Shown: positions 14,451-24,595, numbered from the stretch's first letter. The stretch is DNA of 64,000 nt from an uncultured bacterium (GCA_949299935.1 CASGCE010000008.1:1-64000); one strand, 5' to 3'. Numbers and translations: made by a program. The notes: generated by a model from the sequence alone, not told the origin.

Positions 14451-15824
14451 CTATTTAGTTAGTAATAATTTTTTTAATTCTTCTTTTGCTAATCTTATTT
14501 TTTCTTTTGCCTTTTGAATGGCGTGTTCTCTCTGCACAAGTCCGTGAGCGGTTTTGCCCCAGTTCATGTCTTTTTTCATAAACAAGATTTTGAAGCCTAT
14601 AAATAAAACAAGCGGAAACCAGATTATGAAAAGATAAATGGTTGTTTCAATTGCCTGATTAAAAGCATCAAGTCTGGAAAGATTATCATAGCGTCTGAGG
14701 CTGTATCTGGCTGCGGTGAAAAATCCTATTCCTATCACGCAGCCTATAATTACTGATGAAAAAAGCATATGAGGCGGTGCATCTTTTGCAAGGACTTTAA
14801 AGCCGCGTATAACAATTTCCATTATAAGCCAAGCCGGCATAATAAATTGTGAAATATAAGCAACCAAATCTAAGCTGACTCTTAAAGACATGTCTTTTGA
14901 GGTGAGGACATCTCCTGCATATTCCAGATAACGTCGTATTGTACCCTCCAGCCATCTTCGTCTTTGCCGGTATAACGGCCAAAGATAAATAATTCCTTCC
15001 TCATAAACTATTGCATCTTTGCAAAATCTAACGTCCCAGCCCTTTATATGGAGTCTGGTTGACATATCCAAATCATCAGTGATTGTATAATTATTCCATC
15101 CTCCTATATCATCGAGTGCTTCACGTTTAATCAATTCACCGTTTCCACGTAATTCTACGGCACCTTTTACGGAATCTCTGCCAATCTGAAAGTGTGTGTC
15201 AATAGTCATTTCGTTATTTTGACAACGTGTTAAGATATTTTCATCTTTGTTACGGATTACTTTTCTGGCCTGGACAGCACCAACATCCTTTGGTTCAAGG
15301 TTTGGTATAAGTTTTTTTATAAAATCCCTCTCAACTCGGGCATCTGCATCAAATACCAAAATTGCATCCCCCTTGGCATAACTTAAAGCATCATTTAAGA
15401 CTGCGGATTTACCGGGGAACGCATCTTTTGGACGAATAAATGCGATTATTTGCGGATGCTTCTTTTCCAAATCTTTAATAACAGAAGCAGTATTATCAGT
15501 GCTTCTGTCGTCTATCACAATGATTTCAAAAGGTTCATAATCAATTTGCAGGATATTTTCAACGGTCTGAGAGATTACACTTTCCTCGTTGTGTGCAGGA
15601 ATCATTATGGAGATAAACGGTTTATAGCTTTCATTAATTATTTGAGGATATTTTTGTAACTGCCGACTTCTAATCTTATAGGCAAGGCTGGTAAATAAAG
15701 CGTATAAGACCATAGCGGCGATTAAAAATGCCAATCCCCACATTGTATTAAAGTAACTTTGAAAGATGTATATGAATACACCCAAACCAAAAACTATTGC
15801 GAATAATAATACTCTTTCCTTCAT
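14451..15824 (-). CDS. Processive family 2 glycosyltransferase (membrane)
   Basis: 457 residues from ATG 15824, which has GGAAG upstream. A TTG at 15848 is open but would translate the -10 box. Two N-terminal membrane helices, a cytoplasmic GT-A domain and about three C-terminal membrane helices: the plan of poly-N-acetylglucosamine, hyaluronan and cellulose synthases. Catalytic residues are visible: DDRSTDNT, DADARV, the acceptor-site TDDLDMS and the processive signature QRRRW. Closest in plan to the PgaC/IcaA group, so it probably builds a surface beta-linked polysaccharide from a UDP-sugar. No pga/ica or bcs partner genes adjoin, so the polymer is not identified. Confidence 0.88.
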   Translation of the reverse strand: MKERVLLFAIVFGLGVFIYIFQSYFNTMWGLAFLIAAMVLYALFTSLAYKIRSRQLQKYPQIINESYKPFISIMIPAHNEESVISQTVENILQIDYEPFEIIVIDDRSTDNTASVIKDLEKKHPQIIAFIRPKDAFPGKSAVLNDALSYAKGDAILVFDADARVERDFIKKLIPNLEPKDVGAVQARKVIRNKDENILTRCQNNEMTIDTHFQIGRDSVKGAVELRGNGELIKREALDDIGGWNNYTITDDLDMSTRLHIKGWDVRFCKDAIVYEEGIIYLWPLYRQRRRWLEGTIRRYLEYAGDVLTSKDMSLRVSLDLVAYISQFIMPAWLIMEIVIRGFKVLAKDAPPHMLFSSVIIGCVIGIGFFTAARYSLRRYDNLSRLDAFNQAIETTIYLFIIWFPLVLFIGFKILFMKKDMNWGKTAHGLVQREHAIQKAKEKIRLAKEELKKLLLTK

Positions 15825-15838
15825 ATCTTCCACATGTA

Positions 15839-15847
15839 ATTTTACCA
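15839..15847 (-). promoter_or_regulatory. Extended -10 promoter of the glycosyltransferase
   Basis: Minus-strand TGG-TAAAAT. The predicted transcript start at about 15832 leaves an eight-base leader that consists of the ribosome site GGAAG and spacing. Confidence 0.45.
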
Positions 15848-15956
15848 AAAAACACTAAAAGTTGTATAATTTTCTTGGTATTATTACTTTTTGTATACAA
15901 AATATGCTAAATATCATGCTTATAGAGGTTTTTCAAGGTTAAATATTGTAAAATAG

Positions 15957-15984
15957 TTGCACTGGTTAAAACTTTGGCTATAAT
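15957..15984 (+). promoter_or_regulatory. Promoter of the HU gene
   Basis: TTGCAC (15957-15962), 16-nt spacer, TATAAT (15979-15984). The leader of about 24 nt contains GAGGAG before the ATG at 16015: a conventional, strong start unlike the leaderless ones nearby. Confidence 0.8.
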
Positions 15985-16014
15985 AAACATGTACACAAAA
16001 AGAGGAGTTTTAAG

Positions 16015-16293
16015 ATGAACAAAGAAGAATTAGTACAAGAAATTGCTAAAAAAGCAAATGTTACACAAAAAGAGGCATCAGAAGTATTAGGTGCTTGGGT
16101 TGATACAATCCAAAAAACAGTTGCTAAAGGTAAAAAAGTTACTTTAGTAGGTTTCGGTACATTTGAATCCCGTAAGAGAGCTGCAAGAATCGGCAGAAAT
16201 CCTCAAACAGGTAAAGAACTTAAAATTGCTGCTAAGACAGTTCCTGCATTTTCAGCAGGCAAAAAATTCAAGACTGCAGTTAACGGCAAGTAA
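16015..16293 (+). CDS. hup: HU-type nucleoid DNA-binding protein
   Basis: 92 residues. Small basic histone-like protein that bends and compacts DNA as a dimer. The N-terminal helices MNKEELVQEIAKKA and the DNA-gripping arm GRNPQTGKE followed by IAAKTVPAFSAGKKF are standard. The strong promoter, GAGGAG ribosome site, clean terminator and lysine-rich codons chosen from common triplets point to high expression. Single-gene unit. Confidence 0.97.
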   Translation: MNKEELVQEIAKKANVTQKEASEVLGAWVDTIQKTVAKGKKVTLVGFGTFESRKRAARIGRNPQTGKELKIAAKTVPAFSAGKKFKTAVNGK

Positions 16294-16310
16294 TTGAGTT
16301 TCACAAATTT

Positions 16311-16340
16311 CGGGGAGTACACAAAGTACTCCCCGTTTTT
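16311..16340 (+). terminator. Intrinsic terminator of the HU gene
   Basis: Perfect 10-bp stem CGGGGAGTAC / GTACTCCCCG with a 5-nt loop, followed by five T. It also separates HU from the convergent accC gene. Confidence 0.93.
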
Positions 16341-16352
16341 GTATAAAAATCA

Positions 16353-17711
16353 TTAATCAATATTTTCATTTTTCCTTTTATAGTAATCTTCAATAAAGCC
16401 GGTATTGAAGTTTCCGCTTATAAATACTTCATCCTCAACGATATCTTGATGAAACGGAATAGTTGTTTCAATACCGGTGACGACATATTCTTTTAATGCA
16501 CGATACATTCTGCGTCTGGCCTCGTTGCGTGTTCTGCCCCAACAGATTAATTTTCCTATCATTGAGTCATAATAAGGAGGGATACTATAGTCTTGATATA
16601 CGTGAGAATCAACTCTTACGCCGAATCCTCCCGGTGTAACATAACCGGTAATTTTACCCGGATTAGGCATAAAGTCTTTATCGGGGTTTTCAGCGTTAAT
16701 TCTGCATTCTATTGCGTGACCTCTTAAGACAATTTCATCTTGAGTAAAGTCAAGTTTTTCTCCGGCAGCAACCATAATTTGTTCACGAACCAAATCAACA
16801 TTGGAAATCATCTCTGTTACGCAGTGTTCAACCTGGATCCGAGTATTCATCTCCATAAAATACCACTTTCCATCGTGATCAAGCAGGAATTCACAGGTTC
16901 CTGCACCTTCATAGTTAATAGCCTTAGCTGCCCGAACAGCAGCAGCACCCATTTCACGTCTGGTTTCTTCATTAATTGCAGGAGAAGGTGCTTCTTCAAT
17001 CAATTTTTGGTGGCGTCTTTGTATAGAGCAGTCACGTTCACCGAGATGTACAACATTGCCGTATTGATCTGCAAGAATTTGAACCTCGATATGTCTTGGG
17101 TTTTCGAGGTATTTTTCGGCATAAACATCAGGATTACCGAAGAAATTTTGTGCTTCAGCCTGACACAAGTTCATATTAGTTTCAACCTCATCATCGTTTC
17201 GGACTATTCTCATGCCCTTGCCGCCACCGCCTGCAGTTGCTTTAAGTATAATGGGGTAACCAGCTTTTTTAGCGAATTCTTTAACTTCATCAGGTGTTTT
17301 CAAGATTCCGGTTCCGGGTGTTACCGGAACATTATTTTCAATCATAGTTTTGCGGGCGGTTGCTTTGTCACCCATTTTATGCATAGCTTCAGGCGTGGGT
17401 CCAATAAATTTGATATTATGTTTAGCACAAATTTCCGCAAAATCTGCCCTTTCAGACATAAAACCGTAACCCGGGTGAATAGCATCAGCGCCTGAAACAA
17501 GTGCTGCAGAAATTATTGCCGGAATACTTAAATAACTCTGGGAGCTTGCTGCAGGGCCTATGCAGTATGCTTCGGTTGCAAGCCTTACGTGAAGTGAATT
17601 TGCGTCAGCCTGTGAATATATTGCCACTGTCGGAAGTCCGATTTCTCGGCACGCCCTAATAATCCTTACCGCAATTTCACCGCGGTTTGCTATCAATACT
17701 TTTCTAAACAT
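16353..17711 (-). CDS. accC: Biotin carboxylase subunit of acetyl-CoA carboxylase
   Basis: 452 residues, normal for AccC. Carboxylates the biotin on AccB using ATP and bicarbonate, the first half of fatty-acid synthesis. The ATP-grasp signatures are in place: [40 protein letters not shown]-type segment ([12 protein letters not shown]) and the C-terminal ECRINAENP and SHVY region. Lies 45 bp downstream of accB and ends the efp-accB-accC unit; carboxyltransferase genes accA/accD are elsewhere. A long open frame on the opposite strand (16740-17495) is a shadow of this gene. Confidence 0.97.
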   Translation of the reverse strand: MFRKVLIANRGEIAVRIIRACREIGLPTVAIYSQADANSLHVRLATEAYCIGPAASSQSYLSIPAIISAALVSGADAIHPGYGFMSERADFAEICAKHNIKFIGPTPEAMHKMGDKATARKTMIENNVPVTPGTGILKTPDEVKEFAKKAGYPIILKATAGGGGKGMRIVRNDDEVETNMNLCQAEAQNFFGNPDVYAEKYLENPRHIEVQILADQYGNVVHLGERDCSIQRRHQKLIEEAPSPAINEETRREMGAAAVRAAKAINYEGAGTCEFLLDHDGKWYFMEMNTRIQVEHCVTEMISNVDLVREQIMVAAGEKLDFTQDEIVLRGHAIECRINAENPDKDFMPNPGKITGYVTPGGFGVRVDSHVYQDYSIPPYYDSMIGKLICWGRTRNEARRRMYRALKEYVVTGIETTIPFHQDIVEDEVFISGNFNTGFIEDYYKRKNENID

Positions 17712-17756
17712 ACACTTTTCCTTAAAAATAAGTGAAATAATCAGCTCACTTATTAA

Positions 17757-18200
17757 CTATTCTATATACATTAAAACTTGACCGAACTCAACCGGTTGAC
17801 CGTCCTCCACGCAGATTTCAACAATCCTTCCGGAAAATTCGGATTCAATTTCGTTCATTAACTTCATAGCCTCAACTATGCAAACAACATCGCCCTTTGA
17901 GACTGTTTGACCAACCTCCACAAAAGGTTTTGCATCAGGTGAAGGGGCTTTATAAAAAGTTCCAACCATAGGAGATGTAACCGGTTGACCTTTTTTAACT
18001 TCAGTTTTAGCAGCGGTTTGAGGTGACTGCTGAATTGAAACGGTTGGCGCAGCCTGTAAAGGTGCAATTGCCGGTGCGCCCGTATATAATTCGCGTCTTA
18101 CGGTTATTGCCTGATTGCCATCTTCCAGTGAAATTTCTGTCAAATTTTTTGCCTCAATTATTTCAGCTAATTTCTCAATATAATCTGTATCAAATTTCAT
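17757..18200 (-). CDS. accB: Biotin carboxyl carrier protein
   Basis: 147 residues. The C-terminal biotinyl domain (about 70-147) carries the lysine that receives biotin, Lys113 in EAMKLMNEI, with the typical PMVGTF and GDVVCIVE strands. The N-terminal part (1-35) is the conserved [19 protein letters not shown] region, joined by a Pro/Ala/Gln-rich linker. Carries carboxybiotin between AccC and the carboxyltransferase. The order efp-accB is typical of Cyanobacteria and many Firmicutes; here accC follows directly. Confidence 0.96.
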   Translation of the reverse strand: MKFDTDYIEKLAEIIEAKNLTEISLEDGNQAITVRRELYTGAPAIAPLQAAPTVSIQQSPQTAAKTEVKKGQPVTSPMVGTFYKAPSPDAKPFVEVGQTVSKGDVVCIVEAMKLMNEIESEFSGRIVEICVEDGQPVEFGQVLMYIE

Positions 18201-18218
18201 ATTATATGCCTTTCTTAA

Positions 18219-18776
18219 TTATGCACGATCCAAATATTCATTTGTTCGTGTATCAACTCTTATTTTATCTCCATTTGAAATGAAGAACGGGACATTAACA
18301 ACGGCGCCGGTTTCAAGTTTTGCCGGTTTTGTTCCGCCTTGCGCCGTGTTGCCTTTTTCTGAAGGTGGAGTATCAATGACTTCCAATTCAACGTGCGCCG
18401 GAATATCTACACCGATAATTCTTTTATCGTGCATTAAAACCTGAACAACCATATTTTCTTTGAGGTATTTAATCCCTGCTCCAACCTGTTCTTCAGTCAA
18501 TTGCAATTGTTCGTATGATTCCATATCCATCATTACGAATTCTTTACCTTCTTTGTATAAATATTGCATTTCCCGTCTATCCAGCATTGCTTTTGCAACC
18601 TTTTCTCCTGCTCGAAAAGTCTTTTCAACTACCTGACCTGTTTCAACATTTTTAAGTTTTGATCTTACAAAAGCGGCACCCTTTCCCGGCTTAACGTGTA
18701 AAAACTCGACTACTGACCATAAACCATTATCTAACTCAAGAGTCAGGCCCGTTTTTAAGTCGTTTACTGAAATCAT
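18219..18776 (-). CDS. efp: Translation elongation factor P
   Basis: 185 residues, the standard three-domain EF-P, which rescues ribosomes stalled on proline runs. The loop that reaches the peptidyl-transferase centre is [10 protein letters not shown] with Lys32 at the tip, the position that is lysylated, rhamnosylated or left bare in different bacteria. A lysine there argues against the EarP-rhamnosyl (Arg) type; no modification enzyme is nearby. AGGGGA-type ribosome site upstream of the ATG. First gene of the efp-accB-accC unit, 18 bp before accB. Confidence 0.97.
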   Translation of the reverse strand: MISVNDLKTGLTLELDNGLWSVVEFLHVKPGKGAAFVRSKLKNVETGQVVEKTFRAGEKVAKAMLDRREMQYLYKEGKEFVMMDMESYEQLQLTEEQVGAGIKYLKENMVVQVLMHDKRIIGVDIPAHVELEVIDTPPSEKGNTAQGGTKPAKLETGAVVNVPFFISNGDKIRVDTRTNEYLDRA

Positions 18777-18894
18777 ATTTTTCCCCTTTTACTCTGTATG
18801 TCTTTTGAATACACTGATGATAACATAAAAATATAAAATTTCAAACCAGCTTAACAAATTGATAAATTAATTCTGCCTGTAATTTTAGTTTTTA

Positions 18895-18903
18895 TGCTAA
18901 AAT
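18895..18903 (+). promoter_or_regulatory. Extended -10 promoter of rsgA, near-leaderless
   Basis: TGC-TAAAAT ends 9 nt before the ATG at 18913, so the leader would be about 3-5 nt. The nearer ATG at 18908 reads into TGA after two codons. No Shine-Dalgarno sequence. Confidence 0.5.
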
Positions 18904-18912
18904 TAGTATGTT

Positions 18913-19917
18913 ATGACAGAAGGACAAATATATAAAATACATTCTGATTTTTATTATGTTGATGACGGTGTGAACTCTTATGAGTGCAAGATTAGGGAGG
19001 TTTTGAAAAAACAAAAGGAAAAAATTTACGTCGGAGATTTTGTTGAATTTAACAATGGAGTTATACGATCAATATTTCCGAGAAAAAATTTTATTTCCCG
19101 ACCAAGTGCCGCAAATATTGATCAAATAGTTATTGTACTGGCACTCAAGGAGCCCGATTTGAATTTTAAACAGTTGAACCGATATATAGCTTTTGCTAAA
19201 TACCATAATATTGATGCAGTTTTGTGTTTCAATAAGAGTGATTTAAAGTGGGATAAGGATTTGAAACCCAAAATTATGTCTATATATGAGCCTTTGGGAT
19301 ACAAAGTATTATTCACTTCTGCTATCAAACGTAAAGGATTGGAGGGACTGGCAGAGGTTTTAAAAAATAAAACAAGTGTATTATGCGGGATTTCCGGTGC
19401 TGGCAAATCAAGTCTGATAAATGCTTTGAATCCGGCTTTAAATATGCGTACAAGTCGTGTTAGTGAAAAAATCGGCAGAGGTACTCATACCACAAGACAC
19501 TGTGAAATCGTAAAGATAAATGAAAATTCCCGTATAGTGGATACGCCCGGATTTAGTAATGTAAAGTTTGATTTTATAATGCCAAAAGATGTTAGTATTT
19601 TGTTTGAGGATATTGCACAATTCAGCTCGGGTTGTAAATACAGCGATTGTCTGCACAAAAATGAAGATGGCTGCTGCGTGCTTGCAAATCTTGATAAGAT
19701 TGATCTGTCCAGATACGAAAGTTATCTTGCATTTGTTGAGGAAGCTGAGGATTACAAACAAAAGGTTAAAAATGAGGGGCAAAAGACAGAGAATTATAAA
19801 AAGTTTTTAAACAACAAGCAAGTCGCTAAGATTAGCGGTAAAAAACGTCAAAGCGCAAGGAATAATTTAAAACAGCGATTATATAAGGAAATTACAGAGC
19901 ATGAACAGACTTATTGA
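18913..19917 (+). CDS. rsgA: Ribosome small-subunit-dependent GTPase RsgA
   Basis: 334 residues. Circularly permuted GTPase that tests late 30S subunits during assembly. An N-terminal OB domain (about 1-65) precedes G-motifs in permuted order: NKSD (G4), then GISGAGKSS (G1), the TTRH switch and DTPGF (G3). The C-terminal zinc knuckle follows with FSSGCKYSDCLH and a third/fourth Cys at GCCV. The tail is basic and extends past the knuckle (about residues 285-334), probably contacting rRNA. The next gene starts inside its last 17 bases, so the two are co-translated. Confidence 0.95.
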   Translation: MTEGQIYKIHSDFYYVDDGVNSYECKIREVLKKQKEKIYVGDFVEFNNGVIRSIFPRKNFISRPSAANIDQIVIVLALKEPDLNFKQLNRYIAFAKYHNIDAVLCFNKSDLKWDKDLKPKIMSIYEPLGYKVLFTSAIKRKGLEGLAEVLKNKTSVLCGISGAGKSSLINALNPALNMRTSRVSEKIGRGTHTTRHCEIVKINENSRIVDTPGFSNVKFDFIMPKDVSILFEDIAQFSSGCKYSDCLHKNEDGCCVLANLDKIDLSRYESYLAFVEEAEDYKQKVKNEGQKTENYKKFLNNKQVAKISGKKRQSARNNLKQRLYKEITEHEQTY

Positions 19918-20761
19918 ACTTGTAAATGAAAATTTGGATAAATATATTGAAATAAGATATCCGGAGGATATTTTTAAGGCTATGAGATACACGGTGTTGT
20001 TACCCGGTAAGCGGTTAAGACCTGTAATGTGTCTTGAAACCTGTAGAATGCTTGGCGGAAATATTATGGATGCATTACCTGCCGCCTGTGCTATAGAAAT
20101 GCTCCATGCTCAGACTTTGATTCATGATGATTTGCCCTGTATGGATAACGACGATTACCGACGCGGTAAATTAACCAACCACAAAGTTTTTGGCGAAGCT
20201 TTGGCGGTGCTTGCAGGCGATGCACTGTTAACTTTTGCTCCACAGGTTATTGTTAAAAATTCCCAAAAGCTGGGCGCTGTTAAATTGTTGAAAATACTTG
20301 AAGAATATTTTCAATACGCAGGAGCTTACGGTGTTATCGCAGGACAGGTTGTCGATATTTTAAATGAAAATACGGTTTCTGTCGCTTCTGCCGAAACTCT
20401 GGATTTTATTCACACGCATAAAACCGCTGATTTATTTAAGCTTTCCATAAGAACAGGTGCGATTATTGCAGATGCAGACGAAGCACAGATTTCGGCTATG
20501 ACCGATTTTGCACAAAAACTCGGCTTCGCTTTTCAAATCGCAGATGATATTCTGGATGAAACTTCCACTTTTGAAAAAATGGGTAAAACTCTCGGTAAAG
20601 ATAAACTCGAAGGTAAATTGACTTATACTGCGCTTTTTGGGTTGGATAAAGCCCGCTCAGACCTTGCTCATTTGCTGCATGATTGCAGGTCTGTTTTAAT
20701 GAAAAATGCTTTTCAATCTGAAATTTTTGAACAAATTATCGGTAAAATTGCTGTTACATAA
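19901..20761 (+). CDS. ispA: Polyprenyl diphosphate synthase (farnesyl/geranylgeranyl type)
   Basis: 286 residues. Trans-isoprenyl diphosphate synthase that condenses isopentenyl diphosphate with allylic diphosphates. The first aspartate-rich motif is DDLPCMDNDD and the second is DDILDE; PGKRLRP and the GQVVDI segment flank them. The DDxxxxD form of the first motif with this length is the FPP/GGPP (IspA/CrtE) group; the chain length made cannot be read off reliably. Overlaps rsgA by 17 bp. A DUF212 gene follows, as near crtE in Cyanobacteria. Confidence 0.9.
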   Translation: MNRLIELVNENLDKYIEIRYPEDIFKAMRYTVLLPGKRLRPVMCLETCRMLGGNIMDALPAACAIEMLHAQTLIHDDLPCMDNDDYRRGKLTNHKVFGEALAVLAGDALLTFAPQVIVKNSQKLGAVKLLKILEEYFQYAGAYGVIAGQVVDILNENTVSVASAETLDFIHTHKTADLFKLSIRTGAIIADADEAQISAMTDFAQKLGFAFQIADDILDETSTFEKMGKTLGKDKLEGKLTYTALFGLDKARSDLAHLLHDCRSVLMKNAFQSEIFEQIIGKIAVT

Positions 20762-20795
20762 TAATTGTAAAGTTTTTGCAATGAATTTCTATATT

Positions 20796-20804
20796 TGATA
20801 TAAT
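20796..20804 (+). promoter_or_regulatory. Extended -10 upstream of the DUF212 gene
   Basis: TGA-TATAAT. Predicts a start near 20811 and a 31-nt leader with CAGGA before ATG 20842, giving this gene its own promoter after the prenyl synthase. Confidence 0.45.
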
Positions 20805-20841
20805 TACCGTTGATTTGTAGAATTTACAGGATGATAGATTT

Positions 20842-21303
20842 ATGCATACTTTGATTATAAATAACGGATATGAAGCACTAATTTGCGGTATTTTGTCCGC
20901 ATTTTTCGCGCAGGTAATTAAGTTTTGTGTTTTTACAATTCGTACAAGAAAGATTAATTTTAAAATATTTACAACTACCGGCGGAATGCCCAGCTCACAT
21001 TCTGCAGGTGTTATGGGATTGTCCGCTTCTATCGGTATAATAGCCGGTTTTAGTTCATTGATTTTTGCAGTTGCCTTTGGTTACGCACTCATTGTAATGT
21101 ATGATGCTGCAGGTTTGCGTCGTGCCGCTGGTAAAACGGCTGCTTGTTTGAATCGTATGATGGATGATTTTTATAAACACGATCTACAGGCATTTGGCGG
21201 TAAGCTTAAAGAACTTTTGGGGCATACTCCTTTGGAAGTCTTTTTCGGTGCTGTGTTCGGTGTCTTATTTGCTTTTGCTTTTCATAATTTCCTTTTGTCT
21301 TAA
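20842..21303 (+). CDS. Divergent PAP2-family membrane protein (DUF212)
   Basis: 153 residues with four or five hydrophobic helices. The GGMPSSHSAGVMGLS segment and the MYDAAGLRRAAG segment are the signatures of the DUF212 'acid phosphatase/vanadium-dependent haloperoxidase-like' family, which retains part of the PAP2 Ser-His motif. A role in polyprenyl-phosphate or lipid phosphate metabolism is suggested by its placement after the prenyl diphosphate synthase, but no activity is established for the family. Confidence 0.85.
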   Translation: MHTLIINNGYEALICGILSAFFAQVIKFCVFTIRTRKINFKIFTTTGGMPSSHSAGVMGLSASIGIIAGFSSLIFAVAFGYALIVMYDAAGLRRAAGKTAACLNRMMDDFYKHDLQAFGGKLKELLGHTPLEVFFGAVFGVLFAFAFHNFLLS

Positions 21304-21310
21304 AAAATAC

Positions 21311-21338
21311 TTGCACTTTTGTTTTATTTGTGTATAAT
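21311..21338 (+). promoter_or_regulatory. Promoter of the SNF2 gene
   Basis: TTGCAC (21311-21316), 16-nt spacer, TATAAT (21333-21338). The transcript would start near 21345, about 20 nt before the TTG start codon. Confidence 0.7.
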
Positions 21339-21364
21339 GTAGTTATAAGGGTTTATAGATTTAG

Positions 21365-24300
21365 TTGTCTATATCCGATGTTATCCCCTTAGAAAAGGAA
21401 GATTATACTCAACAAATGGGTGCTGAGGAATTTAATTATAAGTTTATAAAAGAGCATGCAAGTCCGGGAAGTTGGCGCAGAGGCTATGAATACCATCTTA
21501 AAGATATGGTATTTGATACTTATCCTGAAAAAAATTTTTATATGGGAAAAGTTAAAGGTAACTTCCAGGATCATTATAATACTGACTTGATTTTTAAGAA
21601 AAACGGTGTTACTGCCCGCTGTAATTGCCCTTTAAAGGAAGAATGGTGTAAGCATGCCGTTGCCGTTGGCTTGAAGGCAATTGATGAACACGCTTACGAG
21701 GATTGGCTCGAAACTAAGTTTGGCTTGGAATTTGATTACCCTGATGAAAATACAACTCTTACCGAAGAACCTAAAGGAAATTATATATTCCATTTTAATC
21801 CGAAGCGTAAGGCTAATTTCTTCTCTATACTCGTTATGTCAAGAGAAACCGGTAAAGTGGTCAGACAGATTGAGCCTATTTTGAGAAATTTTATTGAAGC
21901 GCAAAAGCAGGATAAAAGTTTTGAACTTAATAATACTCAAAAAGTTGAATTGAATATCTTAAAAGAATTGCTTAAAATTTCGCGACAGGATAAAAAAGCA
22001 GGCTGGTATGATATACCCATTACAAAATTTGGTCCTATGTTCAATCTGCTTGCTATGGCGGATGAAGTGTTAGATGAAAAAACAAAACAAAGATTGAAAT
22101 TCACTGACAAAGAATGGCAGCTTGTGTTGTACGTAAACAGCTCTCAAGCAGGCACTATACTTTTGTCGCTTGAATGGCAACGCCCTGATAAGGATGATGT
22201 TTATTTGTTTGAGGATGTCAGGTATTTTTCCAGACATTTAAAGTGGGGTAGATATAAAAATATTATTTTCCCTACAAATATTGCTATGCAATCTATTCCG
22301 CAGAACCTTTTGAAATCTTCGTTCACCGATCTTAAGGATGCTGAAGGCGGTAAGTTTATTTATGAAGAATTACCTAAATTGCAGGGAATTATGGATGTTA
22401 GAATTGCTGATAATATTTCTAAACTTATGCTTGAATCTCGACCGCCTCTGAATATTGTTACACTCGGTATTGATTATGATCAATCATTAAAAGCTACCTT
22501 GGAATTTGAGTATGATGGAGTCAGAGTTCCGTTTTCAAAAAATGCAAGTGAAAAATCACCTTATCTTACTATTAAAAAACCTGATGAGGATTTAATTTAT
22601 TGGGTTAAGCGCAATTATAAACATGAAATCGATGCCTATAACATGCTTTTGGCTTGTAAGTTCGTTCCGATGCAGACTAATAATTTGGCTTTGGAAAAAG
22701 AAAATGCAATTGATTTTTACAATTATTACATAAAACAGGCGGGTGAAGGCTGGAGATTTGAAGAAAAAGATGATATGAGTTTCTTCAAACTTATGGAAGA
22801 TCCGTTTAAATTGTGTGCAGAGATTAAATTTAGTGAAGAATCGCAGGACAGTTTTGAAATTCATATATTTGGAAAAGCCGGTGATGAGATTATAAATTTT
22901 GATGATATTTATGATACTATTCAAAACGGTGAAAAATATGCACGTATAAGAAGTTTGGGGTTTGTGGAATATCCTGCACAAAATATTTACGCGATGATGA
23001 GGGCATTTAATTCGTTTGATGTTTACAGAACTCCTGATAACAGATTTACTGTAAAGACTTACCGTGCGGGTTTGATTAATGAGTTAAAAAATCTTGGAGT
23101 TGAGTTAATCCTGAGTGAAGATTTTGAAAAATTCTGGGAGCAGATGTCAACATTTTCAACTTCTCAAGACCTGAATTTGCCAAAGGGAATTCGTGCAGAA
23201 TTCCGTGAATATCAGACCAAAGGTTTTGGCTGGCTATGGTTCATGTACAAGTATGGTCTTAATGGTATTTTGGCTGATGATATGGGGTTGGGTAAAACTT
23301 TACAGGCATTGACCGTGATACAAAAAGCAAAGGAAGAAGATGGTCCTATGCCTGTGTTGGTTATTTGCCCGACTACTGTTGTCTTTAACTGGGAAGCAGA
23401 AATACAAAAGTTTGTTCCTACGTTGTCTTGTCTTAAACTCTCCGGTGTTGAGCGCAAGCAAATGTTTAAGGAAATTCCGAATTATGATGTTATCATTACC
23501 AGTTATGCGCTGATAAGGCGTGATGTCGAAAAATTAAAAAATATTAATTTCCGTTACATTATTTTGGATGAATCGCAAAATATTAAAAATGCCATGTCGC
23601 AAACTGCTCAGGCGGTTAAAAAACTGCAGGCGCAGCATAAGCTCGCACTTTCAGGCACACCGATTGAAAATAAATTAGAGGAACTGTGGTCTGTATTTGA
23701 TTTTTTAATGCCCGGATTTTTGTTCAGCGTTGCTGACTTTAATTACAGGTATGTTAATCCCATTATGGAGAGGCAGGATAAAATCGTCGAAAAACGCTTG
23801 AAATTACAGATTTATCCGTTCATTTTGCGCCGTATGAAACGTGATGTAGCCAAAGATTTGCCTGATAAGGTCGAAAATATTGCATATTGCGAACTTACTG
23901 ATGAACAAAAGGATTTTTATCTTCAAGTTTTGGATAGCACAAAAGAAGAATTGTTTAAAAGTATTGAACAAAACGGTCTTGAAAAAAGCAGATTATCGAT
24001 TTTTTCTGCATTGCTCAGATTACGTCAAATTTGTTGCCACCCCAGACTCTATGATAAGGAAAATGTCAAAAATATTATGTCATCCGGTAAATTCGAAAAA
24101 CTTAAATCAATGCTTGAAGAAATTATTTCCGAAGGTCATAGGGTGCTTTTATTCAGTCAATTTGTGGATATGCTGGATATTGTAAAAGCATGGCTTGAAC
24201 GAGAAGGTATTAATTACGAATATCTTACAGGTAAAACCAAAGACAGACAGGCTGCTGTTGAAAGGTTTAATTCAACGCCGTCTATTCCGATTTTTCTGGT

Positions 24301-24595
24301 TAGTTTGAAAGCAGGCGGAACGGGCTTGAATCTTACCGGAGCGGATTATGTTATCCACTACGACCCTTGGTGGAACCCTGCTGTCGAAGATCAGGCAACT
24401 GACCGTGCTTACCGTATCGGTCAGACCAAAAAGGTTTTTGTTTATAGGCTTATTACAAAAAATACGGTTGAGGAAAAAATTCAAAAACTTAAGACTATTA
24501 AGCGTAACCTCGTTGACAGCGTGATTTCTGTTGACAGAAATATTACAAAATCACTTACTATGGAAGATTTGAAGGAAATTTTTTCGGTTGACTGA
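21365..24595 (+). CDS. SWIM zinc-finger SNF2-family ATPase/helicase
   Basis: 1076 residues. An N-terminal SWIM zinc finger (CNCP...CKH, about residues 86-98) is followed by a long middle region and a C-terminal SNF2/Rad54-like motor: ADDMGLGKTLQAL (Walker A, near 636), LDESQNIKN (Walker B as DESQ, near 735), LSGTPIEN, and the second lobe with GGTGLNLTGADYVIHYDPWWNP and DRAYRIGQTKKV. These ATPases move along double-stranded DNA and remodel bound protein; the bacterial SWIM-SNF2 role is unclear. The start is TTG at 21365 because a stop codon immediately precedes it in frame; the next candidate is ATG 21416. Transcribed from its own promoter. Confidence 0.93.
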   Translation: MSISDVIPLEKEDYTQQMGAEEFNYKFIKEHASPGSWRRGYEYHLKDMVFDTYPEKNFYMGKVKGNFQDHYNTDLIFKKNGVTARCNCPLKEEWCKHAVAVGLKAIDEHAYEDWLETKFGLEFDYPDENTTLTEEPKGNYIFHFNPKRKANFFSILVMSRETGKVVRQIEPILRNFIEAQKQDKSFELNNTQKVELNILKELLKISRQDKKAGWYDIPITKFGPMFNLLAMADEVLDEKTKQRLKFTDKEWQLVLYVNSSQAGTILLSLEWQRPDKDDVYLFEDVRYFSRHLKWGRYKNIIFPTNIAMQSIPQNLLKSSFTDLKDAEGGKFIYEELPKLQGIMDVRIADNISKLMLESRPPLNIVTLGIDYDQSLKATLEFEYDGVRVPFSKNASEKSPYLTIKKPDEDLIYWVKRNYKHEIDAYNMLLACKFVPMQTNNLALEKENAIDFYNYYIKQAGEGWRFEEKDDMSFFKLMEDPFKLCAEIKFSEESQDSFEIHIFGKAGDEIINFDDIYDTIQNGEKYARIRSLGFVEYPAQNIYAMMRAFNSFDVYRTPDNRFTVKTYRAGLINELKNLGVELILSEDFEKFWEQMSTFSTSQDLNLPKGIRAEFREYQTKGFGWLWFMYKYGLNGILADDMGLGKTLQALTVIQKAKEEDGPMPVLVICPTTVVFNWEAEIQKFVPTLSCLKLSGVERKQMFKEIPNYDVIITSYALIRRDVEKLKNINFRYIILDESQNIKNAMSQTAQAVKKLQAQHKLALSGTPIENKLEELWSVFDFLMPGFLFSVADFNYRYVNPIMERQDKIVEKRLKLQIYPFILRRMKRDVAKDLPDKVENIAYCELTDEQKDFYLQVLDSTKEELFKSIEQNGLEKSRLSIFSALLRLRQICCHPRLYDKENVKNIMSSGKFEKLKSMLEEIISEGHRVLLFSQFVDMLDIVKAWLEREGINYEYLTGKTKDRQAAVERFNSTPSIPIFLVSLKAGGTGLNLTGADYVIHYDPWWNPAVEDQATDRAYRIGQTKKVFVYRLITKNTVEEKIQKLKTIKRNLVDSVISVDRNITKSLTMEDLKEIFSVD

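Noticed and set aside
16740-17495. 251-residue frame opposite accC
   Set aside because: Fully inside accC on the other strand, no ribosome site, Cys/Phe/His-rich shadow composition.
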